7,236 nucleotides of DNA from Legionellaceae bacterium (GTDB lineage: Bacteria; Pseudomonadota; Gammaproteobacteria; Legionellales; Legionellaceae). Where the stretch lies: positions 1 to 7,236 of the forward strand of contig CANJFK010000041.1 of NCBI GenBank assembly GCA_947473535.1, in the 5' to 3' direction. Shown here in pieces: positions 1 through 6,658 of the stretch (position 1 is its first letter; every line of letters begins with the position of its first letter). The notes beneath the pieces are model-generated. The model made no database searches and was not told the DNA's origin. It saw nothing but the letters and a program-made list of their open reading frames with translations. The translations under genes were made by a program, and so were the position numbers.

Positions 1-90
1 CTGGTTCTTTTTGTGAGCAGTTATCATCATGATCCTTTTTTTGTTTTAGACGATAAACTAGGTATCATAGATCAACTCGTTGGTCGATGA
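1..90 (+). CDS. Possible 3' end of an unidentified gene, cut by the window edge
   Basis: Frame 1 is open from the first base to a TGA at 88-90, giving 29 residues that include the stretches FVSSYHHDPFFVLDD and IIDQLVGR. The mix of hydrophobic and acidic residues looks like protein, and the other two plus-strand frames close quickly. The run is short enough to be open by chance. The family cannot be recognised. An imperfect inverted repeat (11-25 with 86-100) spans most of it. If real, this gene converges on the minus-strand transposase remnant, and the IS truncation lies just downstream. Confidence 0.3.
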   Translation: MVLFVSSYHHDPFFVLDDKLGIIDQLVGR

Positions 91-100
91 CTGCTCTCAA
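11..100. repeat. Imperfect 15-bp inverted repeat with a 60-base spacer
   Basis: Bases 11-25 (TTGTGAGCAGTTATC) pair with 86-100 (GATGACTGCTCTCAA) at 13 of 15 positions. The loop is too long for an intrinsic terminator and no T-run follows on the plus strand. It could be a remnant of a mobile element end or chance; no function is assigned. Confidence 0.3.
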
Positions 101-111
101 AAATATCTACG

Positions 112-1017
112 TCAAACAGAGTGAGTGTTCACTCGATTTGAACCATCCCGAATTTCCCTGGCTTTCATGCTAGGCCCGATGATTTTCTTATATCGCAACA
201 TACACAATTCGACGTGGCTTCGTAGCCCATAATCATTTTCTTTTTGCCATGCGATACGCCCAACCTCTTCGAGTAAACGGATGTGTTGATCACGTTGGGT
301 ATCACCATCTTGGCTAATAACCGCATCTGATGGAGGCGGAATAACAATGCTCGCGTCTGGTTGTTTACTCAATATGGCGTTGGTGAGTTTAACGCTATCA
401 TAAGCGCCATCTCCCATAACCACGCTGAAGGAGTGCTCTATTTGATCCAGAAGATCCACGGCGGTGGTTGGATCGCCTTTTGAATTGTCAGTGATGTCAT
501 AGGCGATGATTTGATGCTTTTCGTCAATGACAATATGAAGCTTACGCCAAGTCCGCCGTGCGTTGACACCATGCTTGTCTTGATGCCATTCATCTTTTCC
601 ATAAACCTTCAGTCCAGTTGAATCAATAATAATGTGACTGCCCGGCTTAAGTGTTTGTGCAAGTGCGCTCAGCTCAAGATTGATACTACGTTTAGAGAGC
701 GTTGAGTAATCGGGAACATTCAAATTCAGCCCCATCAAACGAACCAATGATCGAGCGAAACCTTCCGTCTGGCGCAGCGGTAAAGAACAAACCATGCGTA
801 AAAATAGGCAAGTCTCGATCGCTAAATTAGCGTATTTCTGTGGACGACCCTTCATGCCAGTACACTTTGGGATCCAAGCCTGAATGGCCTCCTCTGTAAA
901 CCATACCGTAATATCGCCGCGTTTTCTCAACGCATCATTATATTTTGGCCAATTTTTTACTTTGTAAGCCGCTTTTTTAAATTTGTGGCGGTATTTATCG
1001 TTATGTTTGTTTGGCAT
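112..1017 (-). CDS. IS5-family (IS903-like) transposase, C-terminus truncated
   Basis: A DDE transposase that would cut and join the ends of its own insertion sequence. From the ATG at 1017 it has 301 residues. The N-terminal part (about 22-62: NWPKYNDAL, TVWFTEEAIQAW, GRPQKYA) is typical of the IS903 group. The catalytic acids are D132 (IIIDSTGLKVYG), D203 (VMGDGAYD) and E270. The IS4/IS5 signature Y-2-R-3-E-6-K is exact: Y263, R266, E270, K277. After about residue 288 the sequence (RDGSNRVNTHSV) does not look like the family tail, which normally runs roughly 25-35 residues further through a segment like ALNKMTxLGMP. The 3' end is therefore probably foreign sequence joined at a truncation. 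A TTG start at 1050 would add 11 residues, but ATG 1017 fits the family better; no clear Shine-Dalgarno precedes it. Activity is doubtful because the left IS end is also missing. Confidence 0.9.
   Translation of the reverse strand: MPNKHNDKYRHKFKKAAYKVKNWPKYNDALRKRGDITVWFTEEAIQAWIPKCTGMKGRPQKYANLAIETCLFLRMVCSLPLRQTEGFARSLVRLMGLNLNVPDYSTLSKRSINLELSALAQTLKPGSHIIIDSTGLKVYGKDEWHQDKHGVNARRTWRKLHIVIDEKHQIIAYDITDNSKGDPTTAVDLLDQIEHSFSVVMGDGAYDSVKLTNAILSKQPDASIVIPPPSDAVISQDGDTQRDQHIRLLEEVGRIAWQKENDYGLRSHVELCMLRYKKIIGPSMKAREIRDGSNRVNTHSV
125..148 (+). repeat. Degenerate 24-bp direct repeat, left copy
   Basis: This is the partner of 5511-5534 (20 of 24 identical). It lies in the stretch where the transposase no longer resembles its family and so supplies the transposase's aberrant last codons. 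It may mark the foreign side of the IS truncation. Its core GAGTGTTCACTC has 5-base complementary arms around TT. Confidence 0.35.
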
Positions 1018-1077
1018 GAGGCAGGCACGTGATGAAAATGATAGATACAATAACAGTAGTGGTGTTGTTTGTGCAAA

Positions 1078-1106
1078 ATTATCACGGGTTTTTCAAAATC
1101 AGTCTA
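1078..1106 (-). promoter_or_regulatory. Candidate promoter of the IS transposase
   Basis: On the minus strand, TAGACT (1106-1101) and GATAAT (1083-1078) are 17 bases apart, matching the -35 and -10 consensus at 4 and 5 of 6 positions. The site lies just inside the terminal repeat and about 60 bases ahead of the ATG at 1017, a normal position for an IS5-type promoter. It is called by eye only. Confidence 0.4.
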
Positions 1107-1342
1107 TTTATGCAACAACGCCTTAGATAACGCATAATCGCTAAATTACCATATAACAATGCACCCTGCTCATTAACTTGATTATAAATATCATCGCTCA
1201 TGACACGCTTGAGATCCGTGATTTCATTTACATACGTGTCAATACATGCTGCGATACTTATAAACCCTGATTCAGTTTCTGCTGGTTCATTTCCAAAGGA
1301 TGTTAGATACACATCCTTAATGTTATCCGTATCAGCTGTCAT
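1082..1342 (-). pseudogene. Small gene of unknown function, interrupted by the IS
   Basis: The ATG at 1342 is preceded by AAGGA with a 7-base spacing and by a well-formed promoter (1389-1417), so this was a genuine gene. The frame gives 86 residues, but the IS edge at 1122 falls in codon 74. Residues 1-73 are native and the last dozen (RCCINRLILKNP) are translated from the IS terminal repeat and beyond. The native part is acidic and soluble-looking (for example MTADTDNIKDVYL, SDDIYNQVNEQGALLYG), with no signal peptide, membrane segment or motif that I recognise. The original C-terminal part is not present beyond the IS within the window. It follows aguA on the same strand, but its own promoter suggests independent expression. 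A Legionella effector or other accessory protein is possible but unsupported. Confidence 0.6.
1105..1122 (-). repeat. Right terminal inverted repeat of the IS
   Basis: Read inward on the minus strand from 1122 this is GGCGTTGTTGCATAAATA, agreeing with the IS903 terminal repeat at 15 of 18 positions. It gives the exact junction between IS and host DNA. Read through from the interrupted neighbour, it supplies that gene's last, foreign codons. Confidence 0.8.
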
Positions 1343-1388
1343 AAAAAGTCCTTATACAATCATCCGTAAAAAATCAGACTGTATTATT

Positions 1389-1417
1389 ATTGTAGACACA
1401 GACTTAAGATTTGTCCA
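1389..1417 (-). promoter_or_regulatory. Candidate promoter for the interrupted small gene
   Basis: On the minus strand TGGACA (1417-1412) and TACAAT (1394-1389) are separated by 17 bases, each 5 of 6 to the sigma-70 consensus. The start would fall near 1382, giving a leader of about 40 bases with the AAGGA ribosome binding site of the gene starting at 1342. It lies in the 129-base gap after aguA. No convincing intrinsic terminator separates aguA from it, so some read-through from the operon is possible. Confidence 0.5.
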
Positions 1418-1471
1418 ACGTGATATGCATTAAAATCCCAACCAATTTTATTGCAGCACCAACCATAAGAA

Positions 1472-2494
1472 TTACACTCCAGCCAGTGGTTGTTGTTGTG
1501 TAATACAGTGTATACCTCCACCACCAGCAAAAATATCGATTGCCGTAATTTGCGTGATTTTATATTCTGGGAGTAAACGGACAAATAAGTCATACGCTGT
1601 TTTGTCGTACGTTGGATATCCAAAAGCTGGCATAACAATCCCTTTATTTGCCAAGTAAAAGTTAATATATGATAAAGTTAGCCGCTCACCGTCAAGATAC
1701 GTTGCGGGTGGCTGTTCGATGGTATAAACCTCTAGACGTCTTCCCTTTGCATCAGTTGTTGATTTTAAAAGTTCGAGATTCTCATGTAAAATGGAATAGT
1801 TAGGATCCTGCTTATCATTGGTAATTAACGCGAGTACTTTACCTGGTGCGATAAAGCATGCAAGCTCATCAATATGACCGTCCGTCTCGTCACCGATAAG
1901 ACCTTTGTTTAACCATATTATTTTTTCACAATTTAAATAATCGCGCAGATTCTGTTCAATGCTCTGTTGTGTTAAATGGGGATTCCGATTTGCATTTAAC
2001 AAGCATTCGCGGCTAGTTAATACGGTACCTTCTCCATCCACATGTATGGATCCGCCTTCCATTACAAATGGGGCTTTAAATGGTTTAGCCCCTGTGAAAT
2101 TGATTACATTCAAAGCAATTTGATTGTCTAATTCATAATTCTGATAATTGCCACCCCATGCATTGTGAGTCCAATCTACCCCAGCCAATTCGCCTTGATT
2201 ATTTAATAAAAAAGTAGGTCCTGTATCACGAACCCATGAGTCATTGATTTCCATTGACAATAGACGAATCTGGTTACCGCACATGGTGCTTGCTTCTTGC
2301 ATCTCATCTGGGTTAACTAACATAGTCACAGGCTCATATTGCGATATCGCTTGAGCCACTTGTGCGAAAGCCATACGAGCTTTTTGCAAAGTAATATTAG
2401 CCCACGTTTCTTTGTGGCATGGCCAAGCCATCCAACATCCTTCATGTGGATGCCATTCAGCTGGCATCCAAAAACCTGCTTGCTTTGGTGTCAT
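1472..2494 (-). CDS. aguA: Agmatine deiminase (agmatine iminohydrolase)
   Basis: Hydrolyses agmatine to N-carbamoylputrescine and ammonia in the cytosol, the middle step from arginine to putrescine. At 340 residues it is a normal length for this peptidyl-arginine-deiminase-type family. Family landmarks run in order: [18 protein letters not shown] (8-25), WVRDTGP (87-93, with the substrate-binding D90), WGGNYQNY (113-120), [12 protein letters not shown] (146-157), ETDGHIDE (203-210, catalytic H207 and nearby D209) and the C-terminal [13 protein letters not shown] (324-336) with the nucleophile C330. All key residues are present, so the enzyme should be active. The ATG at 2494 is preceded by an AGGT-type ribosome binding site about six bases upstream and lies 17 bases after the speA stop, so it is the last gene of the operon. 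The identity is secure; arginine deiminase and peptidyl-arginine deiminase are excluded by the agmatine-type motifs. Confidence 0.96.
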   Translation of the reverse strand: MTPKQAGFWMPAEWHPHEGCWMAWPCHKETWANITLQKARMAFAQVAQAISQYEPVTMLVNPDEMQEASTMCGNQIRLLSMEINDSWVRDTGPTFLLNNQGELAGVDWTHNAWGGNYQNYELDNQIALNVINFTGAKPFKAPFVMEGGSIHVDGEGTVLTSRECLLNANRNPHLTQQSIEQNLRDYLNCEKIIWLNKGLIGDETDGHIDELACFIAPGKVLALITNDKQDPNYSILHENLELLKSTTDAKGRRLEVYTIEQPPATYLDGERLTLSYINFYLANKGIVMPAFGYPTYDKTAYDLFVRLLPEYKITQITAIDIFAGGGGIHCITQQQPLAGV

Positions 2495-2511
2495 TTGATA
2501 CCTAATACCTG

Positions 2512-4398
2512 TTAATTGTTATTATTAAGATAAGTGGATTGTGTAAATATACTGTGTAGTTCATTTATGTACAGTCGTTTTGTGTCATATGACAACCCAC
2601 TACCAATCAATTGTTTTTCATACGATTGCAATAGTTTTGTAGTATCAAAGTGTGCAAGACTTAAAACATTTGTAACTGTGTCGCCACTAACGAGATCATT
2701 GATTTCAAACAAGCCATTCTCTGTTAATTTAACACGCATCGAATTGGTGTCACCAAATAAATTATGCAAATTACCTAGAATTTCTTGGTATGCCCCGACT
2801 AAAAAGAATGCAAGACTGTAAGGATTTTTTTCATCGTATGAGGGTAATAGCAATGTTTTCTTAATAGAGTCTCTGCCAGTGTATTCTTTTATAGTTCCAT
2901 CCGAATCGCAGGTTAAATCTTGCAAAATACTATGCATATCGAGTTTTTCTGTGAGATGCGAAATTGGTGCTATAGGAAAAATCTGGCCTATGGCCCATGC
3001 ATCTGGAATGGATTGAAAAAAAGACAGGTTGCAGAAAATTTTAGAAGCCAAGCGTTCATTTATAATGGCCAAGAGTTCATAATCGCTTTGGTTGTTTTCA
3101 TCCAGAGAGAGTCTGATTTCAAGACATATTGTGGAATATAATTCTTCAATTTTAGATTTTTCAATGAGACTAATGACACCATGTTTAAACATAGAGTCCG
3201 CTTCATTTAATGCGGATTCGGCATAATGATATAATTCAGTGGGTGAATTATTCTTCGTAACTTGATAGGCATCTAGTATATCACGAATAATATGTGATTC
3301 ATGAGGTTCGGCCACAGAGGGCATGGAATTTTTTTTCACAACCTCTACATCGGTTATGTTTGTAACTAAAACGGCATGGTGTGCTGTCAATGCGCGGCCA
3401 GATTCAGAAATAATATTGGGTTCTGGCAACTGTGCCTCTTGGCATAAGTCACGTACCGCCAGTAAAATATGGGTTGCATATTCTTTTAAAGTGTAATTAA
3501 TGGAACAGCCAGTGTTGGTTCTAGTGCCCTCATAATCAACGCCTAACCCACCGCCGACATCAATCGTATTTATAGGTACATTCAAGCCGCGTAATTCGAC
3601 ATAATACCGAGCTACTTCTTTCATACTATTACGGATGTCGTAAATATTTGCAATTTGTGAACCAAGATGGCAGTGTATCAATTGCAGGCAATCCAAGGCA
3701 TCATGCTGTTTAAGTTGATATACTAAATCCAGTACTTGCTCAGCATTTAAGCCAAATTTAGACTTTGCTCCACCAGTATTCTCCCACTTTCCTGCACATT
3801 TGGTCGTCAACCGTATTCGCACTCCGATATTGGGTTTAATCTGCAAACGTTTTGCTTCACGCAAAATTATATCTAACTCAGATCGCTTTTCGATAATAAT
3901 AAAAACTTCGTGCCCCATTTGTTGTGCAATAAAGGCTGCACGAATGTAACAACTATCTTTATATCCATTACAAACGATGGTAGATGCGTTTTGTCCTAGC
4001 AGACCAATAACAGCCATTAGTTCGGGTTTGCTGCCCGCTTCCAAACCGATCGGGTTATTTGGAGCGTTTAATAATTCGCGAACCACACAATACTCTTGAT
4101 TAACTTTGATAGGATAAACCAGCCTGTAATTGCCTTTATAATTTGTTTCCTCAATAGCCTGTGCAAAAGCCTCGTAAATTTTAAACACCCGATCTTGAAG
4201 AATATCTGTGAAACGGATCAGTAAAGGTAATTGCAAGCCGGCTTGACTAGCAGCATGAATAATAGACTTTAATTCAACACCTTTTTCTCCACGACTCCTA
4301 CTGACCTCTATGTTTCCTTGAGAATTGACTTGAAAATACCCCTCCCCCCAGTGATCAATATTATACAAATTATCTTTAGTTTCAGTGTTATTATTCAT
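2512..4398 (-). CDS. speA: Biosynthetic arginine decarboxylase
   Basis: A PLP- and Mg-dependent decarboxylase that converts L-arginine to agmatine and CO2, the first step of the pathway completed by its two neighbours. The 628 residues match the usual 630-660 of SpeA, a fold-type III (alanine-racemase-like) enzyme. The N-terminal [12 protein letters not shown] (14-25) is characteristic. PLP is bound by K98 in [15 protein letters not shown] (95-109). The barrel continues through EAGSKPEL (120-127), [12 protein letters not shown] (194-205), HCHLGSQI (242-249) and [13 protein letters not shown] (280-292). [15 protein letters not shown] (331-345) is present, and the catalytic Cys-Asp pair of the partner subunit is C497-D498 in [24 protein letters not shown] (535-550) is another family hallmark. 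The ATG at 4398 follows GGAA about nine bases upstream. It starts 25 bases after the aguB stop and ends 17 bases before aguA, so the three are surely cotranscribed. It has no signal peptide, consistent with the cytosolic biosynthetic rather than acid-induced AdiA type. Confidence 0.97.
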   Translation of the reverse strand: MNNNTETKDNLYNIDHWGEGYFQVNSQGNIEVSRSRGEKGVELKSIIHAASQAGLQLPLLIRFTDILQDRVFKIYEAFAQAIEETNYKGNYRLVYPIKVNQEYCVVRELLNAPNNPIGLEAGSKPELMAVIGLLGQNASTIVCNGYKDSCYIRAAFIAQQMGHEVFIIIEKRSELDIILREAKRLQIKPNIGVRIRLTTKCAGKWENTGGAKSKFGLNAEQVLDLVYQLKQHDALDCLQLIHCHLGSQIANIYDIRNSMKEVARYYVELRGLNVPINTIDVGGGLGVDYEGTRTNTGCSINYTLKEYATHILLAVRDLCQEAQLPEPNIISESGRALTAHHAVLVTNITDVEVVKKNSMPSVAEPHESHIIRDILDAYQVTKNNSPTELYHYAESALNEADSMFKHGVISLIEKSKIEELYSTICLEIRLSLDENNQSDYELLAIINERLASKIFCNLSFFQSIPDAWAIGQIFPIAPISHLTEKLDMHSILQDLTCDSDGTIKEYTGRDSIKKTLLLPSYDEKNPYSLAFFLVGAYQEILGNLHNLFGDTNSMRVKLTENGLFEINDLVSGDTVTNVLSLAHFDTTKLLQSYEKQLIGSGLSYDTKRLYINELHSIFTQSTYLNNNN

Positions 4399-4423
4399 GA
4401 GTGGGTTTCCATCGTTATCTTTA

Positions 4424-5263
4424 TTAAAGAACTAGTTCATGATAGGTTTTAGGTTGCCTTTGCTTTGCAAAAGGGAACAATCGACCCCATAGGGCGCGTT
4501 GATTAAAATCCAGCTCCGCAACCAGTACAGCAGGCTCATTACGTGGAGCTTGTACCAAAATTTCCCCCATGGGGTTACTGATAAAACTCCCACCATAAAA
4601 CTCCAGACCATCTTCCGTACCAATACGATTCACCGCAACAACAAAGTTGTTAGACATGATTCCCTGAGCAACCATTACAGTTTGCCACATAGGATGGCTA
4701 TCAAAACCGGGTGCTGTAGGTTCTTCACCAATAGCTGTGGGATAAACTAAAATTTCGGTTTCTTTTAGACCATAAATACGGGATACCTCTGGAAACCACT
4801 GATCATAGCAGGTAGGCAATCCCAGTTTATGGCCTGCAATTGTATGGACAGGATAATTGGAGTCACCAGGCTTGAAATAATGGTCTTCATGGTATTTCTC
4901 CCCGCTAGGGATATGTTGCTTGCGAGTGATGGCAATTAATTTTCCGGTATGATCATAGGCTACAGCCGTATTAAAACCAGCTGTTTCAAATAAAGATGCC
5001 GTAATGCAGATATGATTTTTTTTTGCGCACTCACCAACGAATTGTGCGGTTGGGCCAGTGTGAATATCTTCCATGTAGGGCGTTGGATCAATATCAGGAC
5101 GGGTGCAAAAATAGGGAGACAATGTTAATTCCTGCAAGCAAACCAGTTCCGCGCCTTGTTTAGCTGCATTGAAAATGCCTTCAGCTAAACATTCCTGGTG
5201 TTCACGCAAATTTTCATTCCATCGTTCTTGTACTAAACCTACTTTCAAACAGCTTGGATTCAT
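4424..5263 (-). CDS. aguB: N-carbamoylputrescine amidase
   Basis: A nitrilase-superfamily amidohydrolase that turns N-carbamoylputrescine into putrescine, CO2 and ammonia, the last step of the pathway. From the ATG at 5263 it has 279 residues, the usual family size. The Glu-Lys-Cys triad is clear: E45 in LVCLQELTLSPYFC, K115 in TRKQHIPSGEKY (with the second glutamate E122), and C152 in GLPTCYDQWFPEVSRI. The residues around the cysteine and PTAIGEEP (175-182) are typical of AguB rather than of beta-ureidopropionase or plain nitrilases, and the neighbours settle the substrate. The same frame extends upstream to an ATG at 5350, adding 29 residues with no family resemblance; the start at 5263 puts LKVGLVQ at the N-terminus, as expected. 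Neither start has a strong Shine-Dalgarno, so the choice is not certain. It is the first gene of the aguB-speA-aguA operon. Confidence 0.94.
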   Translation of the reverse strand: MNPSCLKVGLVQERWNENLREHQECLAEGIFNAAKQGAELVCLQELTLSPYFCTRPDIDPTPYMEDIHTGPTAQFVGECAKKNHICITASLFETAGFNTAVAYDHTGKLIAITRKQHIPSGEKYHEDHYFKPGDSNYPVHTIAGHKLGLPTCYDQWFPEVSRIYGLKETEILVYPTAIGEEPTAPGFDSHPMWQTVMVAQGIMSNNFVVAVNRIGTEDGLEFYGGSFISNPMGEILVQAPRNEPAVLVAELDFNQRALWGRLFPFAKQRQPKTYHELVL

Positions 5264-5397
5264 GACGCAATACCCGTTACCAATCAAATCGCGCCATTCT
5301 ATTCGGTTCTGCAAAAAAGTCCAGCTATTGACTGGAATTAAATGGCCCATGACATACTAAAATGGTCTGGATTTTCCGCCCGCTATACACTAACATA

Positions 5398-5426
5398 CAT
5401 ATAATCTATAAACATGCTAAAGTGAA
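5398..5426 (-). promoter_or_regulatory. Candidate promoter of the putrescine operon
   Basis: On the minus strand, TTCACT (5426-5421) and TATATG (5403-5398) are 17 bases apart, 4 of 6 each. It is the best spaced pair found in the AT-rich region upstream of aguB. Transcription would begin near 5391, leaving a leader of about 130 bases to the preferred start, or about 40 to the alternative ATG at 5350. No obvious arginine-repressor box or riboswitch is seen. Confidence 0.3.
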
Positions 5427-5510
5427 AACATTTGCTAAAACATCATAAGTACCGAATTAACAATAATTTATGATATAGCAAAGCCAATGACGTTTGCTGA
5501 GATTCGCTGC

Positions 5511-5534
5511 GTGTTCAATCAAATCGAACCATCC
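5511..5534 (+). repeat. Degenerate 24-bp direct repeat, right copy
   Basis: It matches 125-148 in the same orientation at 20 of 24 positions, including GTGTTCA at the start and GAACCATCC at the end. Looser similarity extends a few bases either side. The left copy lies beside the IS truncation and this one upstream of the CDF gene, so the pair brackets the IS, the interrupted gene and the whole operon. Chance similarity in AT-rich DNA cannot be excluded. Confidence 0.35.
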
Positions 5535-5558
5535 AGAAAACCCAACCGAGCCAATAGT

Positions 5559-6473
5559 ATGACTAACAAAATTGAGGGGCAACTTGAATCACAGGTTCTC
5601 AAAATATCAATAGCAGCTACTTTTCTGCTTGCAATAGCAGGTGTTTTATTTGGATTGCTATCTGGTTCATTGGCTATCGTATTTGATGGCATGTTTAATA
5701 TGGTTGACACTGCCATGTCAATCCTCGCCCTCCTAGTAACACGTCTTTTAACAAGCGAAGGGAGTCGCCGATTCCAATACGGCTATTGGCACATCGAACC
5801 CATGGTACTTGTTTTAAATGGAAGTATTCTTATTTTACTTTGTGCCTATGCGTTAATTAATGCAATTGGAAGTTTGTTGTCTGGTGGGCGTGAGTTAAAC
5901 TTTGACGAAGCCTTTATTTTTGCTTTCTTAATGTCCGTATTATCGATAGTCATGTATGTTTATATACGACAAAAAAACCTTAAAATTCAATCTGAGTTTT
6001 TACGGCTTGATATCCAAAGCTGGCTAATATCCGCATCCATTTCTTCCTCGCTCTTAGTTGCATTTGGTATTGCTACTTTTATGGAAGGAACGCGTTACAA
6101 TGATTTGACCCCATATGTAGATCCGTTAATTTTAATGGCTATTACAGCCGGTTTGATTTTTGTTCCTATGGCTGCGATACGTGATGCAATGCGTGATATC
6201 TTTCTGATCGCACCATTTTGTCTTGATGAAAAAATACGACGATTTTTAGACGAGTTAACGGTTAGAAAAGGATTTAAAACCTACTCAAGCTATGTTGCTA
6301 AGATAGGAAGAGCGCAATTTATTGAAATACATATTGTAGTGCCCTCAGGTTACCCCATCTCAGGCATTGAGGCATTAGATGAAATACGTAGCGAAATATT
6401 GGAGGTCATGGGAGATGGTGGCCTACACCTTTGGTTAACAGTCTCTTTCACAGCTAATGAACGCTGGACTTAG
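5559..6473 (+). CDS. Cation diffusion facilitator (CDF) family transporter
   Basis: An inner-membrane, proton-coupled exporter of divalent metal ions by family; the metal cannot be told from sequence (Zn, Co, Cd, Mn and Fe are all possible). From the ATG at 5559 it has 304 residues, normal for the group of predicted Co/Zn/Cd transporters. About six membrane segments are visible, at roughly 16-38, 40-64, 82-107, 117-137, 152-174 and 185-207. The segment-2 metal motif is DGMFNMVD (D43 and D50). YGYWHIEPM (74-82) matches the loop before segment 3. In segment 5 the usual HxxxD is replaced by DIQSW (D151, W155), and D188 (YVDP) starts segment 6. A cytosolic C-terminal domain (about 222-304, with IEIHIVVPSGYP and LHLWLTVSF) has the CDF fold pattern. 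An in-frame ATG at 5487 would add 24 polar residues overlapping a repeat and is less likely. It is divergent from the putrescine operon, with no clear functional tie. Confidence 0.9.
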   Translation: MTNKIEGQLESQVLKISIAATFLLAIAGVLFGLLSGSLAIVFDGMFNMVDTAMSILALLVTRLLTSEGSRRFQYGYWHIEPMVLVLNGSILILLCAYALINAIGSLLSGGRELNFDEAFIFAFLMSVLSIVMYVYIRQKNLKIQSEFLRLDIQSWLISASISSSLLVAFGIATFMEGTRYNDLTPYVDPLILMAITAGLIFVPMAAIRDAMRDIFLIAPFCLDEKIRRFLDELTVRKGFKTYSSYVAKIGRAQFIEIHIVVPSGYPISGIEALDEIRSEILEVMGDGGLHLWLTVSFTANERWT

Positions 6474-6658
6474 CCAGATGGAAGTCTAATAGGAAGTGTA
6501 ATCCTACTAAACGACCGGGCTTACCTTGTTATGCAAAAAGCATCCCTGCGCACCTACGTGAAAAAGGATTAACGGCAGCAAGTGATTTCAACTAATAGTG
6601 CAAATTCCTAGTTTGAAGCGAGCCGGTTTTCATTTTAAACTACTGTAATCATCCTAAT
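6474..6658. other. Intergenic region, no supported gene
   Basis: These 185 bases lie between the convergent ends of the CDF gene and the OTU-like pseudogene. There is no hairpin followed by a T-run on either strand. The small stems TAGGA/TCCTA and ATGC/GCAT are too weak to call terminators. A 44-codon open run in one plus frame, ending at 6595, has no convincing start, so it is not called. Part of the stretch could be decayed 3' sequence of the pseudogene. Confidence 0.5.

Larger units (their letters stand above)
150..1122 (-). mobile_element. Left-truncated IS5-family insertion sequence
   Basis: The right edge is set at 1122 by a terminal inverted repeat that reads GGCGTTGTTGCATAAATA inward, very like IS903 ends (GGCTTTGTTGAATAAATC, 15 of 18). 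The transposase reads away from this end, as usual. No matching repeat occurs between base 1 and the end of the transposase, and the transposase tail is lost, so the other end has been deleted. The left boundary of about 150 is an estimate from where the protein stops resembling its family. A target-site duplication cannot be shown because only one flank remains. Confidence 0.75.
5264..5558. other. Divergent intergenic region between aguB and the CDF transporter
   Basis: About 295 AT-rich bases contain the control regions of both flanking units. They hold the candidate operon promoter (5398-5426, minus) and a possible plus-strand -10 box TATGAT (5469-5474) without a good -35, which would start a transcript near 5481. 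The right part carries a 24-base copy of a degenerate repeat also found at 125-148. Both flanking reading frames can be extended into this stretch (to 5350 on the minus strand and 5487 on the plus strand), but neither extension resembles its family. Confidence 0.5.

Noticed and set aside
1200..1433. Plus-strand open frame of 77 codons opposite the interrupted small gene
   Set aside because: It is antisense to a gene with a good promoter and ribosome binding site, has no such signals of its own, and its product resembles nothing.
1455..1490. CAACCA/TGGTTG stem around the end of aguA as an operon terminator
   Set aside because: The stem is only six pairs with a loop of about 21 bases and no T-run follows, so it is not a credible intrinsic terminator.
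1387..1638. Minus-strand open frame of 83 codons overlapping the 3' end of aguA
   Set aside because: It lies in another frame of aguA, whose coding there includes the catalytic cysteine motif; it is a shadow frame.
5264..5350. 29-residue N-terminal extension of AguB
   Set aside because: The extension does not resemble nitrilase-family N-termini, and the start at 5263 gives the normal length. It is kept only as an alternative, since neither start has a strong ribosome binding site.
5487..5558. 24-residue N-terminal extension of the CDF transporter
   Set aside because: It is encoded partly by a degenerate repeat and lies almost at the likely transcription start. The shorter form has the normal length.
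6461..6595. Open run of 44 codons downstream of the CDF gene
   Set aside because: It has no ATG start, ribosome binding site or recognisable motif, and the length is within chance.
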